DNA from: Streptomyces subrutilus
GTDB taxonomy: Bacteria; Actinomycetota; Actinomycetes; Streptomycetales; Streptomycetaceae
Assembly: GCF_008704535.1 (NCBI RefSeq)
Contig: NZ_CP023701.1
Span: 7,172,001 to 7,236,000, forward strand
Direction: 5' to 3'
Length of the DNA: 64,000 nt
Shown here: piece by piece, positions 50,579 to 59,177 of the stretch
How positions within the stretch are numbered: the first letter of the stretch is position 1
Layout of the letters: each line of letters starts with the position of its first letter
Notes under the pieces: model-generated
Seen by the model: only the letters and a program-made list of their open reading frames with translations
Told to the model about the DNA's origin: nothing
The model's database searches: none
Program-made: the position numbers and the translations under genes

Positions 50579-52351
50579 TCAGATGCGGTGGACGGTGTGG
50601 AGCTTCCTGGCGTACGTGCCCGTCCCGTCGAGCAGGGAGGCTCCGCCCAGGTCGGCCATCGTCGGTCCGTTGCCGGTCTTGCGGCTGGAGAGGAAGCGGC
50701 GCTTCCCGTCGGCGTCCGGGCCGAGGTAGATCCCGACGTGGTCCACCGTGGCGGTGGCCACCGTGTCGTCGCCCGAGTCGGCGTTGAACAGCACCAGGTC
50801 GCCGGGTTGCAGGAGCGGTGCGGCGGGCGGGTTGGTCCCGTCGGTCCGGTCGATCCGGACCCCGGGGGCGAAGTCCGCCATGTGGCGGGACGCGCGCGGC
50901 AGGCGGGTCCCGGAGGTGTCCGCACCCGCCGCGACCGGTATGCCCATGTGGTAGCCGTAGACCATGCGCGTGTAGCCCGAGCAGTCCAGGTTGCCCACCT
51001 GCCGGGGGGAGGGGCCGGTGGAGGTGCCGTCGGGGAAGGTCCAGCCCAGGTCCATGTACTCGTGGAAGTCCGCGCCCTCGTAGCGGAAGCCGTGCGGGTC
51101 CAGGTACCCGTACCCGGCCTCGCCCAGCACCTGGCTGCCCGCGGCCGGGCTGGCGGTCGTCCGCACGGCCGGCGCCCCGGCGAGGAACATGGCCGCGTAC
51201 GCGAGGACGTCGGGCGCGGGGGAGCCCGCCCAGCCGCGCACGGTCTGCTCCAGGGAGGAGGTCCACGCGCCGTCGAAGGGGGCGGGCAGCACCCGTACCC
51301 AGGCGTCGTGCGTGACGGCCGGCGGCTTCTGCCAGGTCGCCGCGTCGACCTGGAACCGGCTCACCGACAAGGTGACCGGCAGGTTCGTGCAGCCCTGGTT
51401 GGCGAGTGCGCGCAGCCCCACCCGGCCCTTGGCGAAGGTGGAGTCGGTGACGTCCACCGCCCAGCCGGCCGGTTCGGCGGACTCGGTGCGCCAGGCCTTC
51501 ACCCGGATGCGGGAGCCCTCCCGGCGCACGCGGACGGTCCATTCGGTGCCCGCCGGCACCTCGGCGGCCAGGGGGGTCGCGGAGGCCAGCTGCGAGACCG
51601 CGTCCGCGACCTCCTTCTCCACGCGCAGTTCGACGCCGCCCGACGTCAGGAACGAGAGCCTGGCCCGGTAGTTGTCGTGGGTGCCCTGGTAGCCGAACGA
51701 CAGGGCGAACGAGCAGGCCTGGCCCGCGGGCACCTTGTCGAACCGGGCGACCGCGCGGACGTCGACGTCGGTGATCTCGTCGTCCCGCAGGGTGGCGTGC
51801 CGGCTCGCGTAATCGGTGGTGAGCGCGAGGACCGCGGCGCCCGGGACGACCGAGTAGTCGGTGTCGGCGGGCCCGAGGGTGGACCAGATGCCGCCGCCCG
51901 GCGAGGCGCCCCAGTACGTGCGGTCGGCGACCGGCAGCGCCGGATCGGGCAGGGTGCGGCGGAAGTCGTCGACGAACGGCCGCTTGTTCTCCGTGAAGGT
52001 GCGCTCCGGTCCGGTCAGGACGACGGTACGGGCCCCCTTCGTCAGCAGCGCCAGCCGCCGGCCGCCGGCGAGGACCTCCGTCCGCTCCGGGCTCCCGGGC
52101 AGCACGTTCGTCGTGAGGGCCCCGAGGGAGACCCGCATGTACGAGGACGGGTCGAGCGGGCCGATCGTGACGGAGGAGCGGGGCGAGGTGAGGGAGGCCG
52201 CCGGGGCCGCCGGGGCGGCCGCGGGTGCAAAGGCCCCGGTCGGGGCCGTGGATCCGGGCGACGCCGACGCGGGCCGGACACCGAGGGGGATGGCGGCGGC
52301 GCCGGCTCCGGCGAGGACCGCGAGGACGTGACGACGGGAGGCATGAGTCAT
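50579..52351 (-). CDS. Secreted NlpC/P60-family peptidase-like protein
   Basis: A 590-residue exported protein with a Tat-like signal (MTHASRRHVLAVLAGAGAAA). A beta-rich central region (GGGIWSTLGPADTDYSVVPG, FALSFGYQGTHDNYRARLSF) resembles a concanavalin-like or carbohydrate-binding jellyroll. The C-terminal NlpC/P60 domain has the nucleophile Cys457 in NLDCSGYTRMVYGYHMG and His in TVDHVGIYLGPDADGKRRF. Such domains cut peptidoglycan stem peptides or other amide bonds. The combination suggests a cell-wall or glycan-associated amidase. It diverges from a VOC gene. Confidence 0.85.
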   Translation of the reverse strand: MTHASRRHVLAVLAGAGAAAIPLGVRPASASPGSTAPTGAFAPAAAPAAPAASLTSPRSSVTIGPLDPSSYMRVSLGALTTNVLPGSPERTEVLAGGRRLALLTKGARTVVLTGPERTFTENKRPFVDDFRRTLPDPALPVADRTYWGASPGGGIWSTLGPADTDYSVVPGAAVLALTTDYASRHATLRDDEITDVDVRAVARFDKVPAGQACSFALSFGYQGTHDNYRARLSFLTSGGVELRVEKEVADAVSQLASATPLAAEVPAGTEWTVRVRREGSRIRVKAWRTESAEPAGWAVDVTDSTFAKGRVGLRALANQGCTNLPVTLSVSRFQVDAATWQKPPAVTHDAWVRVLPAPFDGAWTSSLEQTVRGWAGSPAPDVLAYAAMFLAGAPAVRTTASPAAGSQVLGEAGYGYLDPHGFRYEGADFHEYMDLGWTFPDGTSTGPSPRQVGNLDCSGYTRMVYGYHMGIPVAAGADTSGTRLPRASRHMADFAPGVRIDRTDGTNPPAAPLLQPGDLVLFNADSGDDTVATATVDHVGIYLGPDADGKRRFLSSRKTGNGPTMADLGGASLLDGTGTYARKLHTVHRI

Positions 52352-52470
52352 GCGGCCATGATCCACTGCCCCGCCCACCGCCCCGGCCCGCCCCGGACCC
52401 ACCGGCAGCCGCCGATCCCCGCCCGGCCGGGTTCCGGGCCGCGCGCCGGGCCGCGTGCTAGCTTCCCGTC

Positions 52471-52905
52471 ATGGAGCAGCGCGTCAGCCTCATCACCCTG
52501 GGCGTGGCCGACCTCGAACGGGCCCGGTCCTTCTACGGAGCGCTCGGCTGGCGGGGCCAGGAGGTACAGGAGACCGTCTTCTTCCAGGCGGGCGGCCTCG
52601 GGCTGGTCCTGTGGAGCCGCGAGGACCTGGCGCGCGACAGCGGTCTCGACGACGGTCGCGGAACCGGCTTCGGAGGCATCGTCCTCGCGCACAACGCGCG
52701 CTCCCGCGAAGAGGTCGACGCCCTGCTCGCCTCGGCGCAACAGGCCGGCGCCACCCTCGCCAAGCCCGCCGCGACCACCTTCTACGGCGGGTACGCCGGA
52801 TGCTTCGCCGACCCCGACGGGCACCTCTGGGAAATCGCGCACAACCCCGGCTTCCCCCTCGCCGAGGACGGCTCGCTGACGATCCCGGACCTCGGCCCCC
52901 GCTGA
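52471..52905 (+). CDS. VOC-family (glyoxalase/bleomycin-resistance fold) protein
   Basis: A 144-residue VOC protein: SLITLGVADLERARSFYGAL, FFQAGGLGLVLWSRED, GGIVLAHNARSREEVDALL and the C-terminal FADPDGHLWEIAHNPGF. The Glu of LWEIAHNP and other positions could bind a metal, but the reaction cannot be read from sequence. Members range from isomerases and dioxygenases to antibiotic-binding resistance proteins. Start ATG 52471. Confidence 0.87.
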   Translation: MEQRVSLITLGVADLERARSFYGALGWRGQEVQETVFFQAGGLGLVLWSREDLARDSGLDDGRGTGFGGIVLAHNARSREEVDALLASAQQAGATLAKPAATTFYGGYAGCFADPDGHLWEIAHNPGFPLAEDGSLTIPDLGPR

Positions 52906-53017
52906 GGGCCGGCCCGGAGCGCCGCCCGTCGGGGAACGCTTCGTGATCCGCCGCCGCACGCGCGTAGATCAATTTCCCGGCACCCCGTAAAAACAGTTCC
53001 TTGATCGAGAATTACAT

Positions 53018-53059
53018 TCGAACGCGGGTGTTGTGACGGGTGTCCGCGTTCGATACGAT
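53018..53059 (+). promoter_or_regulatory. Promoter overlapped by a 10-bp inverted repeat, upstream of the RiPP-type operon
   Basis: TTGTGA (53031-53036) and TACGAT (53054-53059) are 17 bp apart, a plausible vegetative promoter. The exact inverted repeat TCGAACGCGG (53018-53027) and CCGCGTTCGA (53044-53053) brackets the -35 and abuts the -10, as an operator would. The leader to ATG 53148 is about 80 nt. Confidence 0.55.
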
Positions 53060-53147
53060 CGCTGCCCTCAACGTCCGTAAGTCCGCGTGTCTCAGGGGGC
53101 ATTGTGGGTGCGTTCGAGTCGGCCATTCCCGTCGAGCGGAATTCCTG

Positions 53148-54446
53148 ATGGACGAGGCCGAAGAGATATCAAGACCTCTCGGCCCCGACTTATCCAGAGA
53201 TCCACCGCCGCCTTCGTCGCCACCCCCATCCCCTCCTTTACCCCCGTCGCCCTCCCCGTTCCGCAGACGGGATTTCGCCCTCTTCTGGACCGCGGGCGCG
53301 GTCGACGGCCTCGGCACCTGCGCGTCCTCCCTCTTCCTCCCGCTGATCCTGCTCGGCGCCGGATACGCGCCCGGACTCGCCGGACTCGTCGCGTCGGTGG
53401 CCCTGGTCAGCGGCCTGGTGGTCTCGCCGGTCGCGGGCGTGTTCGCCGACCGCCGGCCGCGCCGGCCGATGATGTACGGATCGGCCCTGGTCGCGGCGGC
53501 CGCCATGGGATCGGTGTTCGCGGCCGTGGCCCTCGGCCACGTCGTCCTCGTGCACGTACTCGTCGCGGCCGCGGTCGAACAGGCCGCCAGCGCCACCTAC
53601 GGGGCGGCGGCCTCCGGGACCATCCGGCGCCTGGTGCCGCCCGAGGGGTACCCCCGGGCGATCGGCTACCTGCAGGCGCGCGACCAAGCGGTGCAGATCA
53701 TCGGCCCGACGCTGGGCGGCGTGCTGTACCAGCTGGCGCGCTGGGTGCCGCTGCTCGCGGACGCGGTGTCGTTCCTGCTGGTGGCCTTGTTGAGCAAGGC
53801 GATCCGCACGGACCTGACGCCCGGACGCGACGGCCCGCCGCCCGCGTTCGCCCGCGACCTCGCCGAAGGGCTGCGCTTCGTGTGCGCCGAACCCTTCCTG
53901 CGCTTCGTGGTGGTGTGGACCGCCGGGATCAACGCACTGCTCGGCGCGCTCTACTTCCACGCCGTGTTCGCCTCCCACGCCCAGGGCGCCAGCCCCTCCT
54001 CGATCGGGCTCATCCTCACCCTGGCGGGCGTCGGGGGGCTGCTGGGCGCACTCGCCGCACCGTGGCTGGTGGCGCGGGTTCCGGCCGCACGGATCGTGAC
54101 GGGAGCGTCCTGGGCCATGGTGCCGACGGCGGCCGGGCTGGCGTTCGCCTCCCGGACCTGGGCCTACGGGCTGCTGCTGAGCGGGGTGTCGCTCATCGTG
54201 CCGGCCGTGGCGGTCGTCCTGCAGACCCGGGCGGTGCTGGTCACCCCCGACCGGCTGCTGGCCCGGATGGGGACGGTGCTGGGCACCGCCGGCCAGGGGG
54301 TCGCCGTGCTCGCGCCCGTGGCGGCGGGCGTCCTGGTGGCCGCGTACGGGGGCCGGGCGGTGGCGCTGGGCTGCGCGGGAGCGTTCGCCGGCCTCGCGCT
54401 GTACGCGACCGCCAGGGCCGGGCTCGTGGTCCGGGAGGCGTCGTGA
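53148..54446 (+). CDS. MFS exporter of the RiPP-type operon, with two TTA codons
   Basis: A 432-residue major facilitator with about twelve membrane segments (LFWTAGAVDGLGTCASSLFL, GVFADRRPRRPMMYGSALVA, LQARDQAVQIIGPTLGGVLY). Start ATG 53148 is preferred; an in-frame GTG at 53040 lies inside the promoter/operator. The first 50 residues are a Pro/Ser-rich cytoplasmic lead with codon use unlike the rest (ATA, AGA, TCA and two TTA, codons 15 and 31). The TTA codons imply bldA-dependent translation. Its stop overlaps the S9 peptidase GTG, so the two are coupled. Likely exports the mature peptide. Confidence 0.85.
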   Translation: MDEAEEISRPLGPDLSRDPPPPSSPPPSPPLPPSPSPFRRRDFALFWTAGAVDGLGTCASSLFLPLILLGAGYAPGLAGLVASVALVSGLVVSPVAGVFADRRPRRPMMYGSALVAAAAMGSVFAAVALGHVVLVHVLVAAAVEQAASATYGAAASGTIRRLVPPEGYPRAIGYLQARDQAVQIIGPTLGGVLYQLARWVPLLADAVSFLLVALLSKAIRTDLTPGRDGPPPAFARDLAEGLRFVCAEPFLRFVVVWTAGINALLGALYFHAVFASHAQGASPSSIGLILTLAGVGGLLGALAAPWLVARVPAARIVTGASWAMVPTAAGLAFASRTWAYGLLLSGVSLIVPAVAVVLQTRAVLVTPDRLLARMGTVLGTAGQGVAVLAPVAAGVLVAAYGGRAVALGCAGAFAGLALYATARAGLVVREAS

Positions 54447-56278
54447 CGCCGGCCCCGCCGAAGGCGGCCGCGCGCGCCTACGGCGTCTACCGGCCCGTGC
54501 TGCCGGTGACCGGCCCCCGCCGTCCGGACCGCATGGTCTACACCGGGGACGCCGACGGCCGGTGCGAGATCTTCACGTGGGACCGCTCCACGGGCACGGG
54601 ACGGCAGGTGACGGACCGTCCGCACGGCACACTGCTGTGCGCGATCGACGCCGACGAGGCCGTGTGGTGGTTCGACGAGGACCGCGGCGGCAGCGGCCGC
54701 TGGCGCACCCAGCCCTTCGACGGCGGCCCGGACCGTCCGGCGCTGACCGGCGTCCCGTACGGCCGGCCGGCAGGGCTGGCGCTGGGGGCATCGGGCACCG
54801 TGGCCGTCGGCATCAGGAGCCCCGAGGGGTTCGGCGTCCACCTGGGACGGCCCGGCGGCGCGGGCGCCACCGTCCTGCGCACGACGGACTCCGCCACCCT
54901 GTGCGACCTGGCGCCGGACGGCCGGCTGCTGGCGGTGTCCGGACCCGCGCACTCGGCCCGCGCCGTGACGCTCCTGGCGCCGGACGGGACCACCGTCGCC
55001 GTGCTCTCCGGCACCGTGGAACGCACCTGGGCGCTCGGCTTCGCGCCCGCGCCCGCCCCGACGCCGGCCCGCGGCCCCCTGCCCGTGCCCGGCCGCGCCC
55101 TGCTGCTGGTCATGCGCGAGCGGGCCGGCCGCTACCACCTCGGCACCTGGGCCCCAGGGCGCGGTCTGGAACTGCTGCCCTGGTGCTCGTTCGCCACCGA
55201 GACGACCGCCCGCTGGTACCCCGGCCCGGGCGGCCCGCGGGTCCTGCTCCGGCAGGACCGGCACGGCCGCAGCCGGCTGTTCACCGCCGACCTGGACCGC
55301 CGCGAACTCACCCCGGTGCCCACCCCGGAGGGCAGCATCCTGGACGCGGCGCCGGCCGCGGACGGCGACGTGCACGTCATCTGGACCGACGCGGTGAACG
55401 TGCCGCGCGCGCTGTCCCTCTCCGGTGCGCCTCTGCCCGGCCAGAGCCGATGGCGCCTTCCCCGGTTCGGCCACCGCCAGGACCTCTGGACGCCCGGGCC
55501 CGACGGCCCCGTGCACACCTTCGTCACCACCCCCGCCGACCGATCCGCGCCGCACCCGCTGGTCTTCCTCGTCCACGGCGGCCCGGCCGACCACGACCGC
55601 GACGCCTACGACCCCATGGTGCAGGCCCTCGTCGGCTCGGGCTGCGCCGTGGCCCGCACCAACTACCGGGGCTCGACCGGCTACGGACCCCGCTGGCGCG
55701 CCGCCTACTCCGAAGGCGTCGGCCACACCCAGGTCGCCGACCTGGTGCGGGCCCGGGCCGACCTGCTGGAGCGGGGCATCGGCCGCGAGGGCGCCGTCGG
55801 CCTGTGCGGCACGTCGTGGGGCGGCTACCTGACGCTGCTGGCCATGGGAACGCGGCCGGACCTGTGGGACGTCGGGGTGGCCGTCAAGCCGCTCGCCGAC
55901 TGCGTCACGGCGTTCCGGCACTCCACGCCGGCCCTCCAGGCCCTGGACACCGCGCTGTTCGGCGGCACCCCGGACGAGGTGCCCGACGCCTACGCGCACG
56001 CCTCGCCGTCCACGTACGCGGCCGCGATCCGCTCCCCGCTGCTGGTGGTCGCCGCGCGCCGGGACGCCAAGTGCCCGCCGGAGCAGGTCGAGGCGTACCT
56101 GGCCGTGCTGCGCGCCGGCGGTGTGGCCCACGAGCTGATGTGGCTGGACTCGGGCCACGACGGCTACGACGGCGCCGACCACCTGGCCGTGATCCGGCGG
56201 TCCCTCAGATTTCTCGGCCGCGGGCTGCCCGCGGCGCCCGTGCCGGCCGAGCCGTCCCCGCACGCGGAGAGGAGGTGA
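54443..56278 (+). CDS. S9-family prolyl oligopeptidase-like serine peptidase
   Basis: A 611-residue peptidase starting at GTG 54443 (GTGA overlap). Residues about 30-370 form a beta-propeller-like N-domain, and the C-terminal alpha/beta hydrolase has Ser458 in GTSWGGYL, Asp541 in RRDAKCPPEQ and His572 in SGHDGYDGADH. The oxyanion region is VFLVHGGPADHDRDAY and the S9 signature is NYRGSTGYGPRW. S9 enzymes cut short peptides, often after Pro. The gene lies directly before the peptide gene, so a role in leader removal or trimming is likely. There is no signal peptide, so cleavage would be cytoplasmic. Confidence 0.88.
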   Translation: MTPAPPKAAARAYGVYRPVLPVTGPRRPDRMVYTGDADGRCEIFTWDRSTGTGRQVTDRPHGTLLCAIDADEAVWWFDEDRGGSGRWRTQPFDGGPDRPALTGVPYGRPAGLALGASGTVAVGIRSPEGFGVHLGRPGGAGATVLRTTDSATLCDLAPDGRLLAVSGPAHSARAVTLLAPDGTTVAVLSGTVERTWALGFAPAPAPTPARGPLPVPGRALLLVMRERAGRYHLGTWAPGRGLELLPWCSFATETTARWYPGPGGPRVLLRQDRHGRSRLFTADLDRRELTPVPTPEGSILDAAPAADGDVHVIWTDAVNVPRALSLSGAPLPGQSRWRLPRFGHRQDLWTPGPDGPVHTFVTTPADRSAPHPLVFLVHGGPADHDRDAYDPMVQALVGSGCAVARTNYRGSTGYGPRWRAAYSEGVGHTQVADLVRARADLLERGIGREGAVGLCGTSWGGYLTLLAMGTRPDLWDVGVAVKPLADCVTAFRHSTPALQALDTALFGGTPDEVPDAYAHASPSTYAAAIRSPLLVVAARRDAKCPPEQVEAYLAVLRAGGVAHELMWLDSGHDGYDGADHLAVIRRSLRFLGRGLPAAPVPAEPSPHAERR

Positions 56279-56283
56279 ACATC

Positions 56284-56403
56284 ATGCAGAAGGACATCAT
56301 CCACGGAGACCCGCTCGAGGGCGACGAGGAGAGCCGCAAGCCGGGCGTGGGCGTCGTCGTCTACCTCCGCTCCGCCGAGGAGATGGAGGACGAGGACAAG
56401 TAG
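56284..56403 (+). CDS. 39-residue candidate RiPP precursor peptide
   Basis: A short gene with a very strong ribosome binding site (GAGGAGGTGA) starting 5 bp after the S9 stop. The peptide begins MQKDIIHGDPLEGDEE, passes through SRKPGVGVVVYLRS and ends AEEMEDEDK. It is acidic at both ends with a hydrophobic Gly/Val/Tyr centre, the obvious candidate for C-methylation. There is no Cys, and only one Ser near the centre, so it is not a lanthipeptide. Context (radical SAM C-methyltransferase, S9 peptidase, exporter, DUF5825) supports a ribosomally made, modified peptide. The core boundary is unknown. Confidence 0.75.
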   Translation: MQKDIIHGDPLEGDEESRKPGVGVVVYLRSAEEMEDEDK

Positions 56404-56409
56404 CACCGA

Positions 56410-56443
56410 GGGGCCGGTCCGCACCCCGTGTGCGACCGGCCCC
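56410..56443 (+). terminator. Attenuator-like hairpin between precursor and radical SAM genes
   Basis: GGGGCCGGTC and GACCGGCCCC form a perfect 10-bp stem, extended by GCAC/GTGC with one bulged C. It begins 6 bp after the precursor stop. Partial termination or mRNA end protection here would give more precursor than enzyme. Confidence 0.65.
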
Positions 56444-56518
56444 GATCCGCCCCGATCCTCCCCGCCCCGATCCTCCCTCGACCGTTCCGTGCACCGATCA
56501 CACGAGAAGAGGCCAGCC

Positions 56519-58420
56519 ATGCGCGTACTCCTGGTGAACATGCCCTGGGCCCCGATCGACCTCCCGTCGCTGGCCCTCGGAATTCTCAAGCGCAGTGTCG
56601 ACGAGCGCGTCCCGAACGGATCGGCGGACGTCCTGCACGCCAATATCGAATACGTGGACTGGATCACCAGGAACACGGAATTCACCCTGGAGGACTATTC
56701 CTACTACGCGCTCGGCTCCTATTTCCTGGGCTGCGGCGACTGGGTGTTCTCCTCCGCCCTCTACGACGACCCCCAGTGGCGGGTTCCCGAGTTCACCGAG
56801 GCGATGGGCAGCCGGTTGCGCGGCGCCCGGATGGAGATGACCAAGGCGCTGCACGCGACCGCGCCCGATTTCGTCCGCCACATCGCCGAGCGCATCGTCG
56901 AACTCGCCCCCGACGTGGTCGGCTTCACCTCGACGTTCCAGCAGAACACGGCCGCCCTGGCGGCCGCGCAGCAGGTCAAGCGGCTCGCCCCGCACATCGC
57001 GACGGCCATGGGCGGCGCCAACTGCGACGGCCGGCAGGGCGAGAGCGTCCACCGCAACTTCCCCTTCGTCGACTACGTCCTGCGCGGCGAGGGCGAGGTG
57101 TCGTTCCCCGCGCTGCTCACGGCGCTGGACGCCGGCGAGCCGCTGTCGGAGGTGCCCGGACTGTGCTGGCGCGACGCGGACGGCACTTCCGTGGCCAACG
57201 CGTTGAACACCAGGCCGCTGCCGCCCGCTTCGATCCTGCCGCCGGACTACGCCGGGTACTTCGAGCGGCTCGCCTCCTCCCGCGCCCGGCACTGGGTCGA
57301 GCCCAAGCTGGTGGTCGAGGGCGCCCGGGGCTGCTGGTGGGGCGAGAAGCACCACTGCACCTTCTGCGGGCTGAACGGCTCGTTCATGCAGTTCCGCAGC
57401 AAGAGCCCCGACGTGTTCTACGAGGAGATCGTCGAACTGGCCCGCAGGCACCGGGTCCTGGACATGTACGTCGTCGACAACATCCTGGACATGGGGTACG
57501 TCAACACGGTGCTGCCGCGCATCATCGACAGCGGGTTCGACCTGCGCATGCACATCGAGATCAAGTCCAACATGCGGCGGGGCCAGCTCCAGACCCTCGC
57601 CGACGCGGGCCTGATCTTCGTCCAGCCGGGCATCGAGAGCCTCAACAGCCGGGTGCTGACGCTGATGGACAAGGGTGTGACGGGCGGCCAGAACGTCCGG
57701 ATGCTCCGCGACGCCGCCACCGTCGGCCTCTCGGTGGCCTGGAACTACCTGCACGGCTTCCCCGGCGAGGACGCCGACGACTACGACGACGTGGTGGACC
57801 AGCTGGCCGCGCTGGAGCACCTCAACCCGCCCGTCGGACCGTCCTCCCGGATCGCGATCGAGCGGTTCAGCCCCTACTTCGACAACCCCGGGCTGGGCTT
57901 CTCCGAACTGCGCCCCGCCGAACCGTACCGGCTGACGTACGACCTCCCCGACGCCGAGATGTTCGACCTGGCGTACGTCTTCGACGTGCCGCCTCGCGGG
58001 ATCGCCGAGGACGTCGTCGTCCGCCTCGACGAGGGCATCGCGCACTGGAAGCGGAACTACGCGGGCAGTCGTCTCACCCACTGCGACATGGAGGACCGGA
58101 TCGTCCTGGTCAGCAGGCGGCGGGCCTTCGACTGGACGCACCTGGAGCTGACCGACCCGTTCGAGCTGGCCCTGTTCCGGCTGCTCGACCAGCCGCACAC
58201 GGTGAAGGCCGCCGCCCGCAAGCTGCACGGGGACCACCCGGTGGGCGAGGACGCCCTGCGGGAGGTGCTGAAGCGCTGGCGGGCGCTCGGAGTGGTCTTC
58301 GAGGACAGCGGGCAGTTCGTCCAGATCGCGCCGCCCGCGCTCAACGAGGAGTTCCTGCGGATCGACTTCATGCGGCACGCCTCCGCCCGCGAGGCCGAAC
58401 TCGCCGCGACCACCGCCTGA
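56519..58420 (+). CDS. RiPP maturation radical SAM C-methyltransferase (B12-binding)
   Basis: A 633-residue enzyme of the family annotated as RiPP maturation radical SAM protein 1. The N-terminus has a cobalamin-binding-like domain (MRVLLVNMPWAPIDLPSLAL, DVVGFTSTFQQNTAALAAAQ, AMGGANCDGRQGESVHRNFP). The radical SAM core holds the cluster-binding cysteines in GCWWGEKHHCTFCGLNG: Cys272, Cys280 and Cys283, spaced X7 and X2 rather than the classical CxxxCxxC, as usual for this family. The C-terminal winged-helix-like region (LRLHGDHPVG-type) may bind the leader. Members methylate unactivated carbons in peptides. ATG 56519 is chosen over GTG 56489 because AGAGG precedes it. Confidence 0.88.
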   Translation: MRVLLVNMPWAPIDLPSLALGILKRSVDERVPNGSADVLHANIEYVDWITRNTEFTLEDYSYYALGSYFLGCGDWVFSSALYDDPQWRVPEFTEAMGSRLRGARMEMTKALHATAPDFVRHIAERIVELAPDVVGFTSTFQQNTAALAAAQQVKRLAPHIATAMGGANCDGRQGESVHRNFPFVDYVLRGEGEVSFPALLTALDAGEPLSEVPGLCWRDADGTSVANALNTRPLPPASILPPDYAGYFERLASSRARHWVEPKLVVEGARGCWWGEKHHCTFCGLNGSFMQFRSKSPDVFYEEIVELARRHRVLDMYVVDNILDMGYVNTVLPRIIDSGFDLRMHIEIKSNMRRGQLQTLADAGLIFVQPGIESLNSRVLTLMDKGVTGGQNVRMLRDAATVGLSVAWNYLHGFPGEDADDYDDVVDQLAALEHLNPPVGPSSRIAIERFSPYFDNPGLGFSELRPAEPYRLTYDLPDAEMFDLAYVFDVPPRGIAEDVVVRLDEGIAHWKRNYAGSRLTHCDMEDRIVLVSRRRAFDWTHLELTDPFELALFRLLDQPHTVKAAARKLHGDHPVGEDALREVLKRWRALGVVFEDSGQFVQIAPPALNEEFLRIDFMRHASAREAELAATTA

Positions 58421-58495
58421 CGACCGCGGGCCTCCGCCCACCACCGCCCGACGTCCCACGGCCTCCGCCGACGTCCGCCCCGGGGAGAGACGACG

Positions 58496-59155
58496 ATGAC
58501 TCCAGCACCCACCGGCACCGCACCCTTCACCGTGACCGCCTCGCGCGACTACGACCCCGCGCTGCGCGAGCTGCCGCACATGTCCCTGGGCCGCTACGAG
58601 ATCGACATGGGCGGCGGCGAGGCAGCCCGCCGGCTCTTCGCCGCGGGGGCCCGGCACGTCACGCTCCCGCGCCCGGTCGACGTGACGGACGCCGCCGACG
58701 CGGCCTGGTCGGTCCGGGCGCTCAGCTTCGTGGGCGACCTGTCCAGCCTGGCCGTCTCGGTCGACTGGCAACTGCACACCGGTCCGGACCCCGACGCCTG
58801 GCGGCACTACGGCCACCTCCACCCGCCGACGGCGGTCCTCGGCACGGCCGACCCGCTCGCGACGGCCCGCGCGTGGCGCGCCGCGTACTACATCTGCAAG
58901 TGCGTCTTCCGGTACGGCCCGGGATTCATCCAGGTGCGCGACCGGCGCTACGGCGAACTGCGCCGCTTCACCATCGACGAGCCGGACTACCACCGGGCCG
59001 TCGAGGCCCTGGCCGACGGCGCCCCCGTCGACGCGATCCCGAAGCCGATCCTGGACGACCTCGTGGGCGAGTCCCTCGTGCTGCGGTTCGGCGACCGTCT
59101 CTGGTGGGCCCCGTACCGGGTCCGCCGCTGGTCCGAGGCGCCGCTGGTGATCTGA
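58496..59155 (+). CDS. DUF5825-family protein of the RiPP-type operon
   Basis: A 219-residue protein with GGGGAGAG before ATG 58496. Recognisable stretches are LRELPHMSLGRYEIDMGGGE, SFVGDLSSLAVSVDWQLHTG, YYICKCVFRYGPGFIQVRDR and FTIDEPDYHRAVEALADGAP. From memory, DUF5825 proteins accompany radical SAM RiPP C-methyltransferases in actinobacteria; their function is not established. The C-terminal ARRFTIDEP-like region resembles a small winged-helix or peptide-recognition element, so an adaptor role is conceivable. It is the last gene before a perfect terminator. Confidence 0.78.
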   Translation: MTPAPTGTAPFTVTASRDYDPALRELPHMSLGRYEIDMGGGEAARRLFAAGARHVTLPRPVDVTDAADAAWSVRALSFVGDLSSLAVSVDWQLHTGPDPDAWRHYGHLHPPTAVLGTADPLATARAWRAAYYICKCVFRYGPGFIQVRDRRYGELRRFTIDEPDYHRAVEALADGAPVDAIPKPILDDLVGESLVLRFGDRLWWAPYRVRRWSEAPLVI

Positions 59156-59177
59156 CGCCCCGGCCCGGCCCGAGCCC

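Noticed and set aside
56404..56518. Direct CCCCGATC repeats after the precursor hairpin considered as a regulatory array
   Set aside because: Only three short copies in a C-rich stretch; expected by chance in this composition.
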